60,533 nucleotides of DNA, from the NCBI GenBank assembly GCA_003963455.1, contig RXJA01000243.1, positions 1 through 60,533 of the forward strand, read 5' to 3'. Shown here in pieces: positions 46,096-55,266 of the stretch (positions within the stretch are counted from its first letter, which is position 1; each line of letters begins with the position of its first letter). The translations under genes were made by a program, and so were the position numbers. Source of the stretch: Hyphomicrobiales bacterium (GTDB lineage Bacteria; Pseudomonadota; Alphaproteobacteria; Rhizobiales; Rhizobiaceae). Below the pieces are notes generated by a model. The model was not told the origin of the DNA, searched no databases, and worked only from the letters and a program-made list of their open reading frames with translations.

Positions 46096-46560
46096 CTAAC
46101 ACTTGGTGCCTACGTTGACGGTGGCGATGATCTTGTCGAGGTCGGCGGCCCAACTGAAGGGCTTAGGTTCTTGGTGTGCTCTTCGAGGAAGCGGTTGATT
46201 GCGGCCTGGAGGTGGACAACGGAGTGGAAGACGCCGCGCCTGAGGCGACGCTTCGACAGCTTGGCGAAGAAACCCTCGACTACTTTGGGCCACGAGCACG
46301 AGGTCGGCGTGAAGTGGAAAGTGAAGCGCTGATGGCGGTCGAGCCAAGCCCGCATCTTGGGATGCTTGTGAGCGGCGTCAGCAGTGGTGGGGCTGCAGGC
46401 CGTGCACCTTCAAGACGCGGCGCACCGCGCTGGCGCTGATGCCAGCCGCTTGCGCCATCATGTCTGCGGTACCGTGCGTCGTCTTGCCCGGCGGGTCCTG
46501 CGACGTCAGCGCCACCACGCTCGGCGACTTCAGGCTCGAGTGGTGAGATGTCAGGCTGAT
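46096..46560 (-). mobile_element. IS630-family transposase remnant
   Basis: Minus-strand fragments in different frames match an IS630-type transposase. LTSQDPPGKTTHGTADMM followed by ISASAVRRVLKVHGLQPH is the N-terminal helix-turn-helix region (46378-46510). HKHPKMRAWLDRHQRFTFHF and KLSKRRLRRGVFHSV to the tail DLDKIIATVNVGTKC are the C-terminal part (46096-46380). The middle of the enzyme is missing and the frame is broken several times, so it is dead. It marks the left edge of the Ter operon. Confidence 0.75.
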
Positions 46561-46699
46561 GATATCGCGCCAAACAATGCCAAACCGCCTTGATGTCGCA
46601 GCTTCGGGATCACCGGCTTTCTCTGTCGTATTCACCCGGCAATTAATCTACCATGCGGGCGGCGTTCTTTAGGCAAGGAATATGACTGGGAGGAAGGAC

Positions 46700-47878
46700 A
46701 TGAAGCCCACCGTCATCGGCGCGGGGCCCAGGCGGGCAGGGGTCGCCGTAACGCCAGGAGTGCCCATGGCACGGCTCGACACCGGCGCCATCGTCCTGCG
46801 GGAAGATCAGCAGCCGGCCGCCGAGAAGGCGCTGGCCGCGCTTGACTTCGCGGCGATGCCGCCTGGCGACATCATCAAGATCGGTCTCGATGCCGAGACA
46901 GGCCTCCACAAGACGCTCGACGGCTTCCTCGCACGGCTCGACAAGAAAACGGCGTCGGCCGTTTTCGCTCTCTTCGGTCGCCTCGAACAGGGTGTCGACG
47001 ACGCCAAACTGCCGGAGATACTCGACCTTGTGCAGAACGGTGAAAAGCCCGGGATATTGAAAAGCCTCTGGGCGAAAATCACCGGCAAGGACCCCGAAAA
47101 GCTCATCCAGGATATTCTGGACCAGGTGGGCGAGATCGTCAGCAGCCGCACCAAGACGCTCGCCGACGAGATGGGTGAGCTCGAAGGCGCACTGCGCGAC
47201 GAGATGCAGAAGCTCTTCGCGGAGCTCCAGTCGCTCGAAACGCTCAAGCAAAGCTACGGAGCGCATTTCGCCGATTTCACTCTCGATGCGGCGGTGGCGC
47301 GAGCCTTCCTAGAGAAGGCGAAAAGCTATGTCGAAGCGGAGGCAGTGCGGGCAAGGCAGAATCCCGGCGACGTGGTGGCGCAGGTCCGGGTGCAGGAGCT
47401 TCGTGACAAGCTCCGCCTTCTCGAGAGCCGGGCGCTCGCGCTTGAGGGAACCTATACGCGGCTCCCTGCCGACCAAATGGTCATTCAGCAGATCGAACAG
47501 GCGGGTATCACCACCCTGCAGGAAACCGCGACGACCGTGGCAGCGAGATTCGCGTCCATCAAGATGACGCTCCTCTCCATTCACGGCGCCTTCGCGGTCA
47601 AAGGGGTCCAGCAACTCGCGGCGCGGCAAGCGCGTCTCGACAAGCAACTCACCGATATCCGCGGGCGCGCGCTGAAAGATGTCGCGGTTTCCGCCGCGCA
47701 GGCGCCGGGCGAGAACCGTCTTGCGCAGGCCGAGCAGATCGCTCAGGTCATCGCCACGACGAAGGAGATACACGGACTGGTCGAGGCTGCGAAAAAGAAG
47801 GCCGAGGAGCAGTTCGCGGTGGCGCGGGAAAAATTCGCGGCGGCGCGCGCAGAGTTCGCAAATCTTTCAAACGCATGA
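46700..47878 (+). CDS. TelA-like toxic-anion resistance protein
   Basis: A 392-residue, almost entirely helical protein with long coiled-coil segments. Its layout resembles TelA/KlaA proteins: SLWAKITGKDPEKLIQDILDQVG, a central heptad region (residues about 130-240), and TRLPADQMVIQQIEQAGITTLQ followed by HGAFAVKGVQQLAARQARLDKQLTDI. TelA proteins go with TerD proteins in tellurite/stress systems; the molecular role is not known. ATG 46700 has GGGAGGAAGG upstream; ATG 46682 is an alternative. It is the first of four genes in one direction. Confidence 0.75.
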   Translation: MKPTVIGAGPRRAGVAVTPGVPMARLDTGAIVLREDQQPAAEKALAALDFAAMPPGDIIKIGLDAETGLHKTLDGFLARLDKKTASAVFALFGRLEQGVDDAKLPEILDLVQNGEKPGILKSLWAKITGKDPEKLIQDILDQVGEIVSSRTKTLADEMGELEGALRDEMQKLFAELQSLETLKQSYGAHFADFTLDAAVARAFLEKAKSYVEAEAVRARQNPGDVVAQVRVQELRDKLRLLESRALALEGTYTRLPADQMVIQQIEQAGITTLQETATTVAARFASIKMTLLSIHGAFAVKGVQQLAARQARLDKQLTDIRGRALKDVAVSAAQAPGENRLAQAEQIAQVIATTKEIHGLVEAAKKKAEEQFAVAREKFAAARAEFANLSNA

Positions 47879-47886
47879 ACATCGGA

Positions 47887-47909
47887 GTGCCGCCGTGTGG
47901 CGGCGGCAC
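47887..47909. other. Intercistronic hairpin between telA-like and terD genes
   Basis: Arms GTGCCGCC and GGCGGCAC pair around a 7-base loop, 9 bp after the telA-like stop. It could stabilise or process the mRNA. Confidence 0.4.
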
Positions 47910-47934
47910 CATACAGTCGACAGGGAGACAATGA

Positions 47935-48555
47935 ATGCTCATGCTTTCACTGGAAAAGCCTGGCGGGAGCGTTCCCAAGCTCCAGCTTTCCCTGACCAAG
48001 GGCGCGCGTTTTGCGGTGACGGTCACATGGGAATGCGAGCACGCGCATCTGCACGATATCGACTTGCATGCGCTCGAGGCCCGCAACGATGGGACCGGCG
48101 CCAAGGTCGATGAGCTATCGAGCATCCTTTCGACCTACAACACCAGGAGCATGAATCCCAAGGGTGGAGCGCTCCCGACCAACGCCGACGGCTCCTTCGA
48201 AACCCCGAGCGGCGGACTGAGGCATTCCGGAGACGTGAGAACGCAAGGCTCCGCCGAGACTATTACGATCGACGGCTCCAGGATAGCAGAGGGCGTCAAC
48301 GAAATTCCGATCTTCGTGACGATCCATTCCACTGCCAGGGAGGTGGAGACCTTTTCCGAGATCGAGAAGGCGACGATCGCCATCGTCGACGATGGCGGCA
48401 AGGAACTCGGCTCCTACGTGCTTTCCGGCGAATTCAAGGAATTCAACGTCGTTCAGTTCGGCAGTCTACTTCTCGGCGACAACGGCTGGGAATACGCGGC
48501 GGTGGGGCGGGGCTTCAAGGGGAATTTCAACGACGTTCTTGGTCACTTCTCCTGA
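47935..48555 (+). CDS. TerD-domain stress protein
   Basis: A 206-residue protein with a TerD domain: a start of LSLEKPGGSVPKLQLSLTKG, VTVTWE, HDIDLHALEAR in place of the usual DLDLSA segment, SGGLRHSGDVRTQGSAET (the calcium-site loop), EIPIFVTIHSTAREVETFSEIEKATIAIVDD and GWEYAAVGRGFKGNFNDVL. Compared with classical TerD (DLDLSAF, DNRTGEGDGDDE), the acidic calcium-binding residues are partly replaced. TerD proteins bind calcium and belong to Ter stress systems. ATG 47935 has GGGAG seven bases before it. Confidence 0.85.
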   Translation: MLMLSLEKPGGSVPKLQLSLTKGARFAVTVTWECEHAHLHDIDLHALEARNDGTGAKVDELSSILSTYNTRSMNPKGGALPTNADGSFETPSGGLRHSGDVRTQGSAETITIDGSRIAEGVNEIPIFVTIHSTAREVETFSEIEKATIAIVDDGGKELGSYVLSGEFKEFNVVQFGSLLLGDNGWEYAAVGRGFKGNFNDVLGHFS

Positions 48556-48562
48556 GGTCGCC

Positions 48563-49567
48563 GTGGCGGACGAAAAAGGTAATCGCCCTCCTGGCGAAAA
48601 GCTGGAGCTGAAGACGGGGAAGCTCCGGCCGACGGTCATCGACCGCCTGGACGACAGGCCTGCGCCGTCTTCAGCGGAAGGAGTGCGAGGGCCATCGGAG
48701 TCTCGCCATCTGGTAGCGCCAAGAGCCATCGGTCCGACGATGGTCCCCGGTGTGGAGCGCAAGCGTATCCCGGTTGATCTCGGGGAACTCAAGAAGCTGT
48801 CTCCAGGCGCGACGCCCGGCGTGATCGAGAGGGCGCTGCGCCTGGTGGAGACCTACGTCGCGGAGGATGCGACCGAGCGCACCGCCGTGCTCTGGGGGCA
48901 GCGCAGCCAGGAAGATTACAGCGACCTCGTTTCCGAGAACCTCTCGCTGTCGCGAGCCGAGCCGCTTGCAAGGGCGACGGGCTATCTCAATCGCATGATG
49001 GCTATCTTGCGGTCGATCGATATCGAGGCCGTCGGCACCGCGACGCGCGCCGGCGGGGCGATTGCAGACTATTTGAGAGGCCTGAACCACAGGATAGATA
49101 CCTTGAACGAACTGGAGGCCGCGCGGGTCGAGCTCGACCAGATGGTGAAGCTCATGCGTGCCGCACTCGGCGACCTTCTGGATCTCAAGGAGCGTTTCCA
49201 GCGCCAGTCGCGCCGGATGGACGAGATCGGCGATGATATGGATGCCGCCGCCCTGGCTGCGCAGTTTCTGTCGGATTACGAGAGCAAGCGCTCGACCGAG
49301 TTTTCGCGACGTTTTTTCGAGCGTTCCATGAGCTTGACGCAAAGCGTCGCGCAGATACGAGGCAGCACGATGGTCAGGGCAACCCAAATCGAGCAGCCGC
49401 TGCGGCTCATCGACGCCATCCAGAACGTGGCGCTCGTGACACTGCCGGCATGGCTGGGCGCGATCGCATCCCTTTCCGTCCTCCAGAGCGAACGCAGGCT
49501 CACGCCGACCGAGACCGGCGAGCTTGCTCGCCAGCTCCGGAGCATCGTCGAACAAATGCAAACCTGA
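48563..49567 (+). CDS. Coiled-coil protein of the Ter operon
   Basis: A 334-residue, mostly helical protein without a recognised catalytic motif. The first 95 residues are polar and probably disordered (KLELKTGKLRPTVIDRLDD). The rest is rich in Leu/Glu/Arg heptads (LVSENLSLSRAEPLARATGYLNRMMAILRS; RVELDQMVKLMRAALGDLLDLKERFQRQSRRMDEIGDDMDAAALAAQ) and resembles TelA-like helical bundles. It may be a second TelA-like partner, but this is unsure. GTG 48563 lies 8 bp after the terD stop and has GAGG upstream, so the genes are coupled. Its place between TerD and the vWA gene is what links it to the system. Confidence 0.65.
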   Translation: MADEKGNRPPGEKLELKTGKLRPTVIDRLDDRPAPSSAEGVRGPSESRHLVAPRAIGPTMVPGVERKRIPVDLGELKKLSPGATPGVIERALRLVETYVAEDATERTAVLWGQRSQEDYSDLVSENLSLSRAEPLARATGYLNRMMAILRSIDIEAVGTATRAGGAIADYLRGLNHRIDTLNELEAARVELDQMVKLMRAALGDLLDLKERFQRQSRRMDEIGDDMDAAALAAQFLSDYESKRSTEFSRRFFERSMSLTQSVAQIRGSTMVRATQIEQPLRLIDAIQNVALVTLPAWLGAIASLSVLQSERRLTPTETGELARQLRSIVEQMQT

Positions 49568-49578
49568 AAGGAAGCGCG

Positions 49579-50328
49579 ATGCCCATTCAGCTGGACCTCC
49601 ACAAATCGGCAAGGAATCTTCGTCTTTCGCTCAACAAGGCTGGCGTCGCGGCCGGTATCAAGGCCGAACTCGTCTTCATCATCGACGTCTCAGGCTCCTT
49701 TGAGCACGAGCATGAGGAGGGGACGACGAGCCTGCTTCTTCAGCGGCTCGTCCCGTACGGCATGGTTCTCGATCCGGACGGACAGATGGATGTCTTCACC
49801 TTCAGCGGTGGACGTGACAATGCCCACTATGTCGGCACGGTCACCCCGGAGGACTCCGACAACTACATCGTGCGCAACGTCGTCGGGCGCGTGCCCGGCT
49901 GGGGCGACGGCACCACCTACAGTTATGTGCTCGAAAAGGCATTGCGGCACCTGGGCTGGCTGCCGCGGGAGAAGGGGGGCTTCCTCAGCCGGTTTTTCGG
50001 AAGGCCGACCGAGCACGCGGCGGGGCAGAAGAAGCGCTCGATAATCATCTTCGTCACCGATGGCGAGAATGACGAAAGCGACGAAGCGCGCACCATACGG
50101 GTGCTGGAGGAGTCGCAGAACCGGGGAGACGAGGTCTACTTCCTTTTCCTCGGAACGTGCGACGAGCACGTCGACTTCAAGTTCCTCGAGGAAATCGCAA
50201 GACGGTTCAAGAATACTGGCGCCGTCGTCGAGCGGGATGTAGAGGGGTTCGTGCAGCAAAGCGACGAGGCCATCAACGCCCGGCTTCTCGGCCCCGAACT
50301 CCTCGGTTGGCTCAGGAAGAATGGCTGA
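49579..50328 (+). CDS. TerF-like von Willebrand factor A protein
   Basis: A 249-residue vWA protein. The MIDAS metal site is visible: DVSGSFE (D-x-S-x-S, about residue 37), a conserved Thr/Asp region around GWGDGTTYSYVLEK, and FVTDGEND (about 155). The segment LVPYGMVLDPDGQMDVFTFSGG matches the vWA of TerF. No TerD domain is attached, unlike canonical TerF. ATG 49579 has AAGGAAG upstream, 12 bp after the previous gene. With TelA, TerD and the coiled-coil protein it forms a four-gene unit that could assemble on a membrane or protein target in stress; the trigger is unknown. Confidence 0.85.
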   Translation: MPIQLDLHKSARNLRLSLNKAGVAAGIKAELVFIIDVSGSFEHEHEEGTTSLLLQRLVPYGMVLDPDGQMDVFTFSGGRDNAHYVGTVTPEDSDNYIVRNVVGRVPGWGDGTTYSYVLEKALRHLGWLPREKGGFLSRFFGRPTEHAAGQKKRSIIIFVTDGENDESDEARTIRVLEESQNRGDEVYFLFLGTCDEHVDFKFLEEIARRFKNTGAVVERDVEGFVQQSDEAINARLLGPELLGWLRKNG

Positions 50329-50469
50329 AGCATAGCAACCTCCGCCTCCTTGCTCGCAATCGGACGAACGGTCCGTTGAAAGCATGGTCGGATCGGGAAC
50401 GTGATGATCCGTCCGTCCGCGCAGCTTGGCGGGGCTATTTTGACAAGTTGAGAACTCACGAGAACGGGA

Positions 50470-50587
50470 TGATGCCAGGGCGGACGTGTTCGATTACATC
50501 GAGCGCTTCTACAACCCCCTGCGAAGGCACTCGATACTCGGCTACCTCAGCCCCGTCGAGTTCGAGGAACGAGCTATGCTAGCTTAA
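50470..50587 (+). mobile_element. IS3-family transposase 3' remnant
   Basis: The plus-strand frame ending at TAA 50587 reads VFDYIERFYNPLRRHSILGY followed by LSPVEFEERAMLA, the C-terminus of IS3-family DDE transposases (integrase core). The rest of the element is not recognisable. It marks the right edge of the Ter operon. Confidence 0.75.
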
Positions 50588-50855
50588 CCGCGTGTCCGAA
50601 AGATCGGCAGCAGGCCAAACAGATGAACCGAACGCTGAACGAGGCAACCGTCCGGCGATATCACTAAGCGACCCACCGTCAACTCGAAAATCATCTTGCT
50701 GCCTTCCTTGGAGGATACAACTTCGCCAGGCAGCTCAAGACACTTCACGGCCTCGCACCCTGCGGAAGCCATCTGTACGACATGGGCCAAGCAGCCAGAC
50801 CGGTTCCGGCTCGATCCGGCCACCTCGGGACTGAACAGCAAGGCCGTATCACCAG
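50588..50855. other. Intergenic region right of IS3 remnant
   Basis: About 270 bp with no supported gene. Decayed transposon sequence is possible but was not identified. Confidence 0.35.
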
Positions 50856-52082
50856 TCATCCACCAGTGTTCAGCCAGGCCGTGCCGACGACAAGCGTGAC
50901 TAGCGTCAGCGGCAGCCCGACCTTGAAGAAAGCGAAGAAGGAAAGCTCCTTGCCGGCCGCCTTTGCCTGCTCGGCGACGATCAGATTGGCGACCGAGCCG
51001 AGCAGCGTGAAATTGCCGGCGAGCGTCGAGCTCATCGCCACGACCAGCCAGGCGCGCTCCGGATTTTCCAACCCGGGGATGAAGGGTCGGAGCGCCAGCA
51101 CTGCCGGCACATTGCTCATGATGTTGGAAAGCACCGCGGTGAAGCCGGAGAGCCGCCACACATCGTCGAGGCCGATGTTCTTCGCCCAGGCGATCATGTC
51201 GGGTGTGAGCAGCATGCGCTCGGCGCCCGCCACCACCACGAACAGGCCGGCGAACATGAAAAGCAGCGGCCCGTCGATCTCGCGGTAGATGCGCCGCGGC
51301 TTGATTGCTCGGGTGACCAGCAGGAAAGCGCCGGCAATCAGCGCTGCCTTGGCGACGGGGACGCCGGCAAAGAAGGCGAGCGCCAGCAGCACGCAGACGA
51401 TGGTGGCCTTCAGCACCTGGCCGGGCAGCATGCGGCCGCGATAGACCTCGGGGCTGACTTCGGCGGGACGCGAGAAATCGGCGCGGTAGACAATGCGGAT
51501 GATGACGACAACCGCCAAGAGGCCGAACAGCGCCACCGGCGCGAGCGCCAGCGTGAAGGCCGGATAGGAAATGCCCGACAGCGCACCGATCACCATGTTC
51601 TGCGGATTGCCGGTGATGGTGGCGACACTGCCGGCGTTCGAGGCCGTGGCGGTGGCGATGAGGTAAGGTACGGGATTGCGGTTGATGACGCGGGTGACGT
51701 GGACGACGATCGGCGCCATCACCAGGCAGATCGCGTCGTTGACCAGGAAAGCAGAGAGCACACCGGTCAACAGCGTCACCATCACCAAAATCATGAAAGG
51801 CGCATGGGCATGCTCGATGCCAAAGCCGCCGAGCGCGCGAAACGCGCCCGAGACCTTCAGATGCGCGACCACGATCATCATGCCGAGCAGCAGCGTGATG
51901 GTGTCGAAATTGATGGCCTTGTAGGCATCCTCGATGCCGATCGCGCCGATCGCGATCATGGCGGCGCCGCCCAGAAGCGCAATGCCGGCGCGGTCGAGGC
52001 GCAAGCCCGGAACGCGGCCGACGGCGACGCCGGCATAGGTGAGCACGAGGATGACAAATGCGCCCGCGCCCGTCCATGTCAT
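50856..52082 (-). CDS. ArsB/NhaD-superfamily (SLC13-like) permease
   Basis: A 408-residue integral membrane protein with about eleven helices. Features typical of the ion-transporter superfamily are FDTITLLLGMMIVVAHLKVSG, FLVNDAICLVMAPIVVHV, ATASNAGSVATITGNPQNMVIG and, in the second half, LSNIMSNVPAVLALRPF and SSTLAGNFTLLGSVANLIVAEQ. The two inverted repeats with N-P-Q-N and G-S-V-A-N are family hallmarks. The substrate is unknown; carboxylate, phosphate or arsenite-like anions are all possible. It faces away from the Ter genes. Confidence 0.85.
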   Translation of the reverse strand: MTWTGAGAFVILVLTYAGVAVGRVPGLRLDRAGIALLGGAAMIAIGAIGIEDAYKAINFDTITLLLGMMIVVAHLKVSGAFRALGGFGIEHAHAPFMILVMVTLLTGVLSAFLVNDAICLVMAPIVVHVTRVINRNPVPYLIATATASNAGSVATITGNPQNMVIGALSGISYPAFTLALAPVALFGLLAVVVIIRIVYRADFSRPAEVSPEVYRGRMLPGQVLKATIVCVLLALAFFAGVPVAKAALIAGAFLLVTRAIKPRRIYREIDGPLLFMFAGLFVVVAGAERMLLTPDMIAWAKNIGLDDVWRLSGFTAVLSNIMSNVPAVLALRPFIPGLENPERAWLVVAMSSTLAGNFTLLGSVANLIVAEQAKAAGKELSFFAFFKVGLPLTLVTLVVGTAWLNTGG

Positions 52083-52396
52083 GAAAGCCCCCTACCAGTG
52101 CGGGTATTTGATCATCGTGATCGACTTTAGCAACGCAATCGGTGGAGCTGTTAACGGAAGCCGTTGCCGATCCTCGCTGAGCGAACGACCTCCTGGAGCT
52201 TAAATCACGCAGATGTTGCCATAAGATGCCGCTCATTCGAGCTTTGCAGGGCAGTGATCAGAGAAAAACGGCCACGTCGCGGTGTGCTCGGCCGATTGCC
52301 TTCCGCGCGCCACCTTTCAATTGGATCGTGTTCAGCATTGCATCTGGTACACGGCCCACGCAGGCTAAGACGTGCCGCATTTCACAGGGATTGGCG
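52083..52396. other. Intergenic region
   Basis: About 310 bp between divergent genes with no recognised gene or box. Confidence 0.4.
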
Positions 52397-53029
52397 ATGG
52401 AATCGGACTGGTCAATTCAAGAATGGATGGAACTCTGGCCATATGCGCTGTTGATTGTCACATTAATGTCGTGGGGCCTTTACCATTTTCTTGCCCCTGC
52501 CGGTTGGCGTGAGCGAACAGGTGCTGGAGTCGTTCAAGCATTCATTATAGCGCTTTATGCGGAAATGTATGGATTTCCGCTGACTCTCTATCTGCTGTCG
52601 AGCTTTCTCCCCCAAAAACTTCCCCTTACTCATTCCAGCGGGCACCTTTGGTCCGCACTGCTCGGTGCCGGCGAAATCGGCTCGGTGATCGAGACGCTAA
52701 TCGGTTATTCGATCTTGATGGCCGGTGCTCTGCTTATTGTTAAAGGCTGGGTACGAATTCACTTCGCCGGAGACCACTTGGTAAACAGTGGTCCATATAG
52801 CCTTATACGGCATCCCCAGTATGCAGGGATTTTTCTTGTTGTAGCCGGTGAGATTATCGACTGGCCGACGGCCCTTACGATCATTCTTGCTCCAATAGTC
52901 TTTGGTATGTATATAAGATTAGCGCAACGCGAAGAATCTTCCCTGGTTGCTGAATTTGGTATGGAATACCGAACTTACCAACAACGTGTTCCGATGTTCA
53001 TCCCGACATGGCGAAAATTGTTATCATAG
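52397..53029 (+). CDS. ICMT/PEMT-like membrane methyltransferase (second copy)
   Basis: A 210-residue homologue of the gene at 13107. The two share ALYAEMYGFPLTLYLLSSFL, the RHPQYAGIFLVV methyltransferase motif, and the C-terminal EESSLVAEFGMEYRTYQQRVPMF. ATG 52397 has AGGGA ten bases upstream and fits the family start. Its third-position bases are visibly more A/T-rich than in neighbouring genes, which suggests a different origin from the operon copy. It has no DUF2933 or FtsH neighbour. Confidence 0.78.
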   Translation: MESDWSIQEWMELWPYALLIVTLMSWGLYHFLAPAGWRERTGAGVVQAFIIALYAEMYGFPLTLYLLSSFLPQKLPLTHSSGHLWSALLGAGEIGSVIETLIGYSILMAGALLIVKGWVRIHFAGDHLVNSGPYSLIRHPQYAGIFLVVAGEIIDWPTALTIILAPIVFGMYIRLAQREESSLVAEFGMEYRTYQQRVPMFIPTWRKLLS

Positions 53030-53887
53030 ATCTTGTCGCAACTCCGTTGATCCGGGTTCCCACGCCTCCGCATATTGCGCGACCCGTGAGACCGGCCATG
53101 ATGGCGACGACCCGTCATCATCTTCGGCCGCACCGCGCATGATCGCCCCTAGAGAGTCTACGCGGGTGAAGGCGCGCTTTTGGTCGCACGCTCTTCCTTC
53201 AACTCGGCCATGGCCTGCTCGAGCAACAGGAAAATGAAAAGTGTGTCTTAGACCACTGAAGAAATTTGAGCTGGCCACTCAATCAACGGTGTTGTTGAGC
53301 GGCAGCTTCATGCGCTCCGCGACTGCCTTCAACGCATCGGCAATATAGCCGCCGAGATCGCGACCGTTGCTGTCGACAAAGATATGCGTCGCGAGTTGGT
53401 ACGTTTTCCGCGCGGATCGAGGCGGCGCCACGCGTGAGCTCGACGTTTGCCACGTGTAGATCGGTCACAAGTACCTTGGTGTTCAATCCAGCGCGATTAG
53501 GGAGGCTTTCGTCGGGTGGCGCATTGCTCCGGACCGAAGCGCCAAGCGTTGGAGCAACTATCTCGCATGGCTTTAGCTGATACCTTAGCTAGAGCTTGAC
53601 GCGAAAGTCCGCAGCTGAGGTCCGCTGGGCCGACCCGATCGACTTTCGTGTCAGGCTCAGGTCAACGGGCCATAGTAAGCGTCGCATTCAGTTGTTCGCA
53701 GGCCTTTCTATGAACTGACGCAGCCGGACACCATCGCGGTTGTGAAAAGGGTCAACCGGTCAGAAAGTTAAAAATTTGAATAAATTTCCATGGCAAATAT
53801 GCCAATCAGTTTGCCGGAACGTTACCCATCTTCCTTTCCAATAATTTGAGGCGATATTGATAGCGTCCACTGTCAGAGGTGGACGTT
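53030..53887. other. Gene-poor region containing an RND fragment
   Basis: Apart from the RND remnant at 53283-53486, no supported gene is seen in this 860-bp stretch. Confidence 0.4.
53283..53486 (-). pseudogene. CusA/CzcA-type RND pump fragment, frameshifted
   Basis: The minus strand reads VTDLHVANVELTRGAASIRA then ENV in one frame, and after a one-base shift QLATHIFVDSNGRDLGGYIA followed by DALKAVAERMKLPLNN in the next. Joined, this resembles the segment of heavy-metal RND pumps with IRTENAQLATYIFVD-like and DIGGYVAEA-like sequences. A single inserted C near 53390 breaks the frame, and only about 65 residues remain. It is a dead leftover of a metal efflux pump. Confidence 0.65.
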
Positions 53888-54829
53888 ATGAACAAACAAA
53901 AACATGTATGGGGAGCGACCACGCTCCAGGTATTATTGCTGGCAGTAGGCCTCATCAGCTCGAAGCAGCCGTCCATTGCAGGCACGGATTTTGATGGGAT
54001 AGCTAACATTGGCGCATCGCTGGAAAAGCCGCAGGCACCGTCTTACCTCGGTGGCGTTCAGCTGGAGAGGTCGTGGCTACGGCAGCCTACCGCAGCCTAT
54101 CAGTCTGCTAGGGTTGCCGATGACTACGGCTCGGCCAATTTAGAGCGAAGGGCCAATCCTTCGACGACGCGAGGCGATGTCCAAATCGACCCCATGCAGA
54201 CAGCGGCGGTCATTCCCGGCGTATTTGGATCGGTTGCCTTGTCGATGCGCAACTTTCCTGCTTCCACGCGCTGGGCGCCCGTCTACCAGGCAATCGTCGG
54301 CTGTTCAACGGAGGGCGCCTGTGAGCGCAAGAGCGCGGCTTTTGCCGCTATGATTGAAGTGGTTCGAGACAAAGGCTTCTACGACAAGCTGTCTTTCGTC
54401 AACAGCACTGTAAACCGCTTGATCGCTTACAAGAAAGACAGCCTCGTCTACGGCGAATTCGACTATTGGGCGAAGCCACTGGAAATCCTCGATCGACGAG
54501 CCGGCGACTGCGAAGATTTTGCGATACTGAAGATGACTGCTCTGCAGAGGGCAGGTATTCCGGCGCAGAGCATGTCGCTTGTCATTCTCCAGGATCGCAA
54601 GAGAAATTTCTTCCATGCGGTCCTGTCTGTGAGTACCAGCGGCGGCACCTTCATTCTTGACAACCTCAGCAACATCGTTCTGCGAGACAGCGATCTCCCC
54701 GATTACCAACCGCTCTATTCCGTTAGCACAAACCGCGCTTGGATCTACGGCTCCAGATCGGCTGTAGCGCGGGTCGCCGACGTCAAAGGCAACTTCGCGT
54801 CGGTTGCCCCCGGCGAAGGCCTACAGTAA
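53888..54829 (+). CDS. Transglutaminase-like cysteine protease (BTLCP/LapG-like)
   Basis: A 313-residue exported protein with a signal-like N-terminus (TTLQVLLLAVGLISSKQPSIAGT). The catalytic triad of the BTLCP family is visible: Cys in DRRAGDCEDFAILK (about residue 208), His in FFHAVLSV, and Asp in ILDNLSNI. LapG enzymes cleave cell-surface adhesins and are controlled by c-di-GMP through LapD; no lapD-like gene is near. ATG 53888 has AGAGGTGG upstream, so it is preferred to GTG 53879. Confidence 0.85.
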   Translation: MNKQKHVWGATTLQVLLLAVGLISSKQPSIAGTDFDGIANIGASLEKPQAPSYLGGVQLERSWLRQPTAAYQSARVADDYGSANLERRANPSTTRGDVQIDPMQTAAVIPGVFGSVALSMRNFPASTRWAPVYQAIVGCSTEGACERKSAAFAAMIEVVRDKGFYDKLSFVNSTVNRLIAYKKDSLVYGEFDYWAKPLEILDRRAGDCEDFAILKMTALQRAGIPAQSMSLVILQDRKRNFFHAVLSVSTSGGTFILDNLSNIVLRDSDLPDYQPLYSVSTNRAWIYGSRSAVARVADVKGNFASVAPGEGLQ

Positions 54830-55266
54830 TTTTCCGACAATGATACGCTTTCCGTATTCCGTCTTGCCAAGGTGCGCTCAACCATCGCCGGATCTATTTT
54901 GATGATTGACGCCACGTGCGCTCGATATTTCGTTGGTTTCATCCTTGTCGAACATGACCATCTTCTGCTTCGCCATGCCTGCACAACCCAAGGATGGAAG
55001 ACGAAAATAGGCGCGAACTGCGTTCACGAGGTAGCTGGACGTTTTGATGCCGTCGCTGCTCTGCAACCCAATGCACCGGAAATTCTACGCCTTCAATCAC
55101 CTGGGACACAATCGCTACCGCGCCAGCGATGCGAGGCGCCGACGTGCGATCATTGTCGCTCATCCGCAAATCCCTGGCCGACGGCGACACGGCCGTTCAC
55201 CAAGCTTCGCGCAAGGCACTGGGGTTATGCCATCGATCCACGACGTGACATGCGGAAGGACCTGCC
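54830..55266. other. Intergenic region before motA
   Basis: About 440 bp with no supported gene or recognised regulatory site. Confidence 0.4.

Noticed and set aside
45749..46153. 134-aa minus-strand ORF
   Set aside because: No motif, overlaps the region before the IS remnant, likely chance.
52103..52125. TTGATCATCGTGATCGA considered as a box
   Set aside because: The right half-site does not match TCAA at the required distance.
50584..52236. 550-aa minus-strand ORF
   Set aside because: It is a frame shadow of the permease gene at 50856 with an unusually Arg/His-rich sequence; the permease frame has clear helices.
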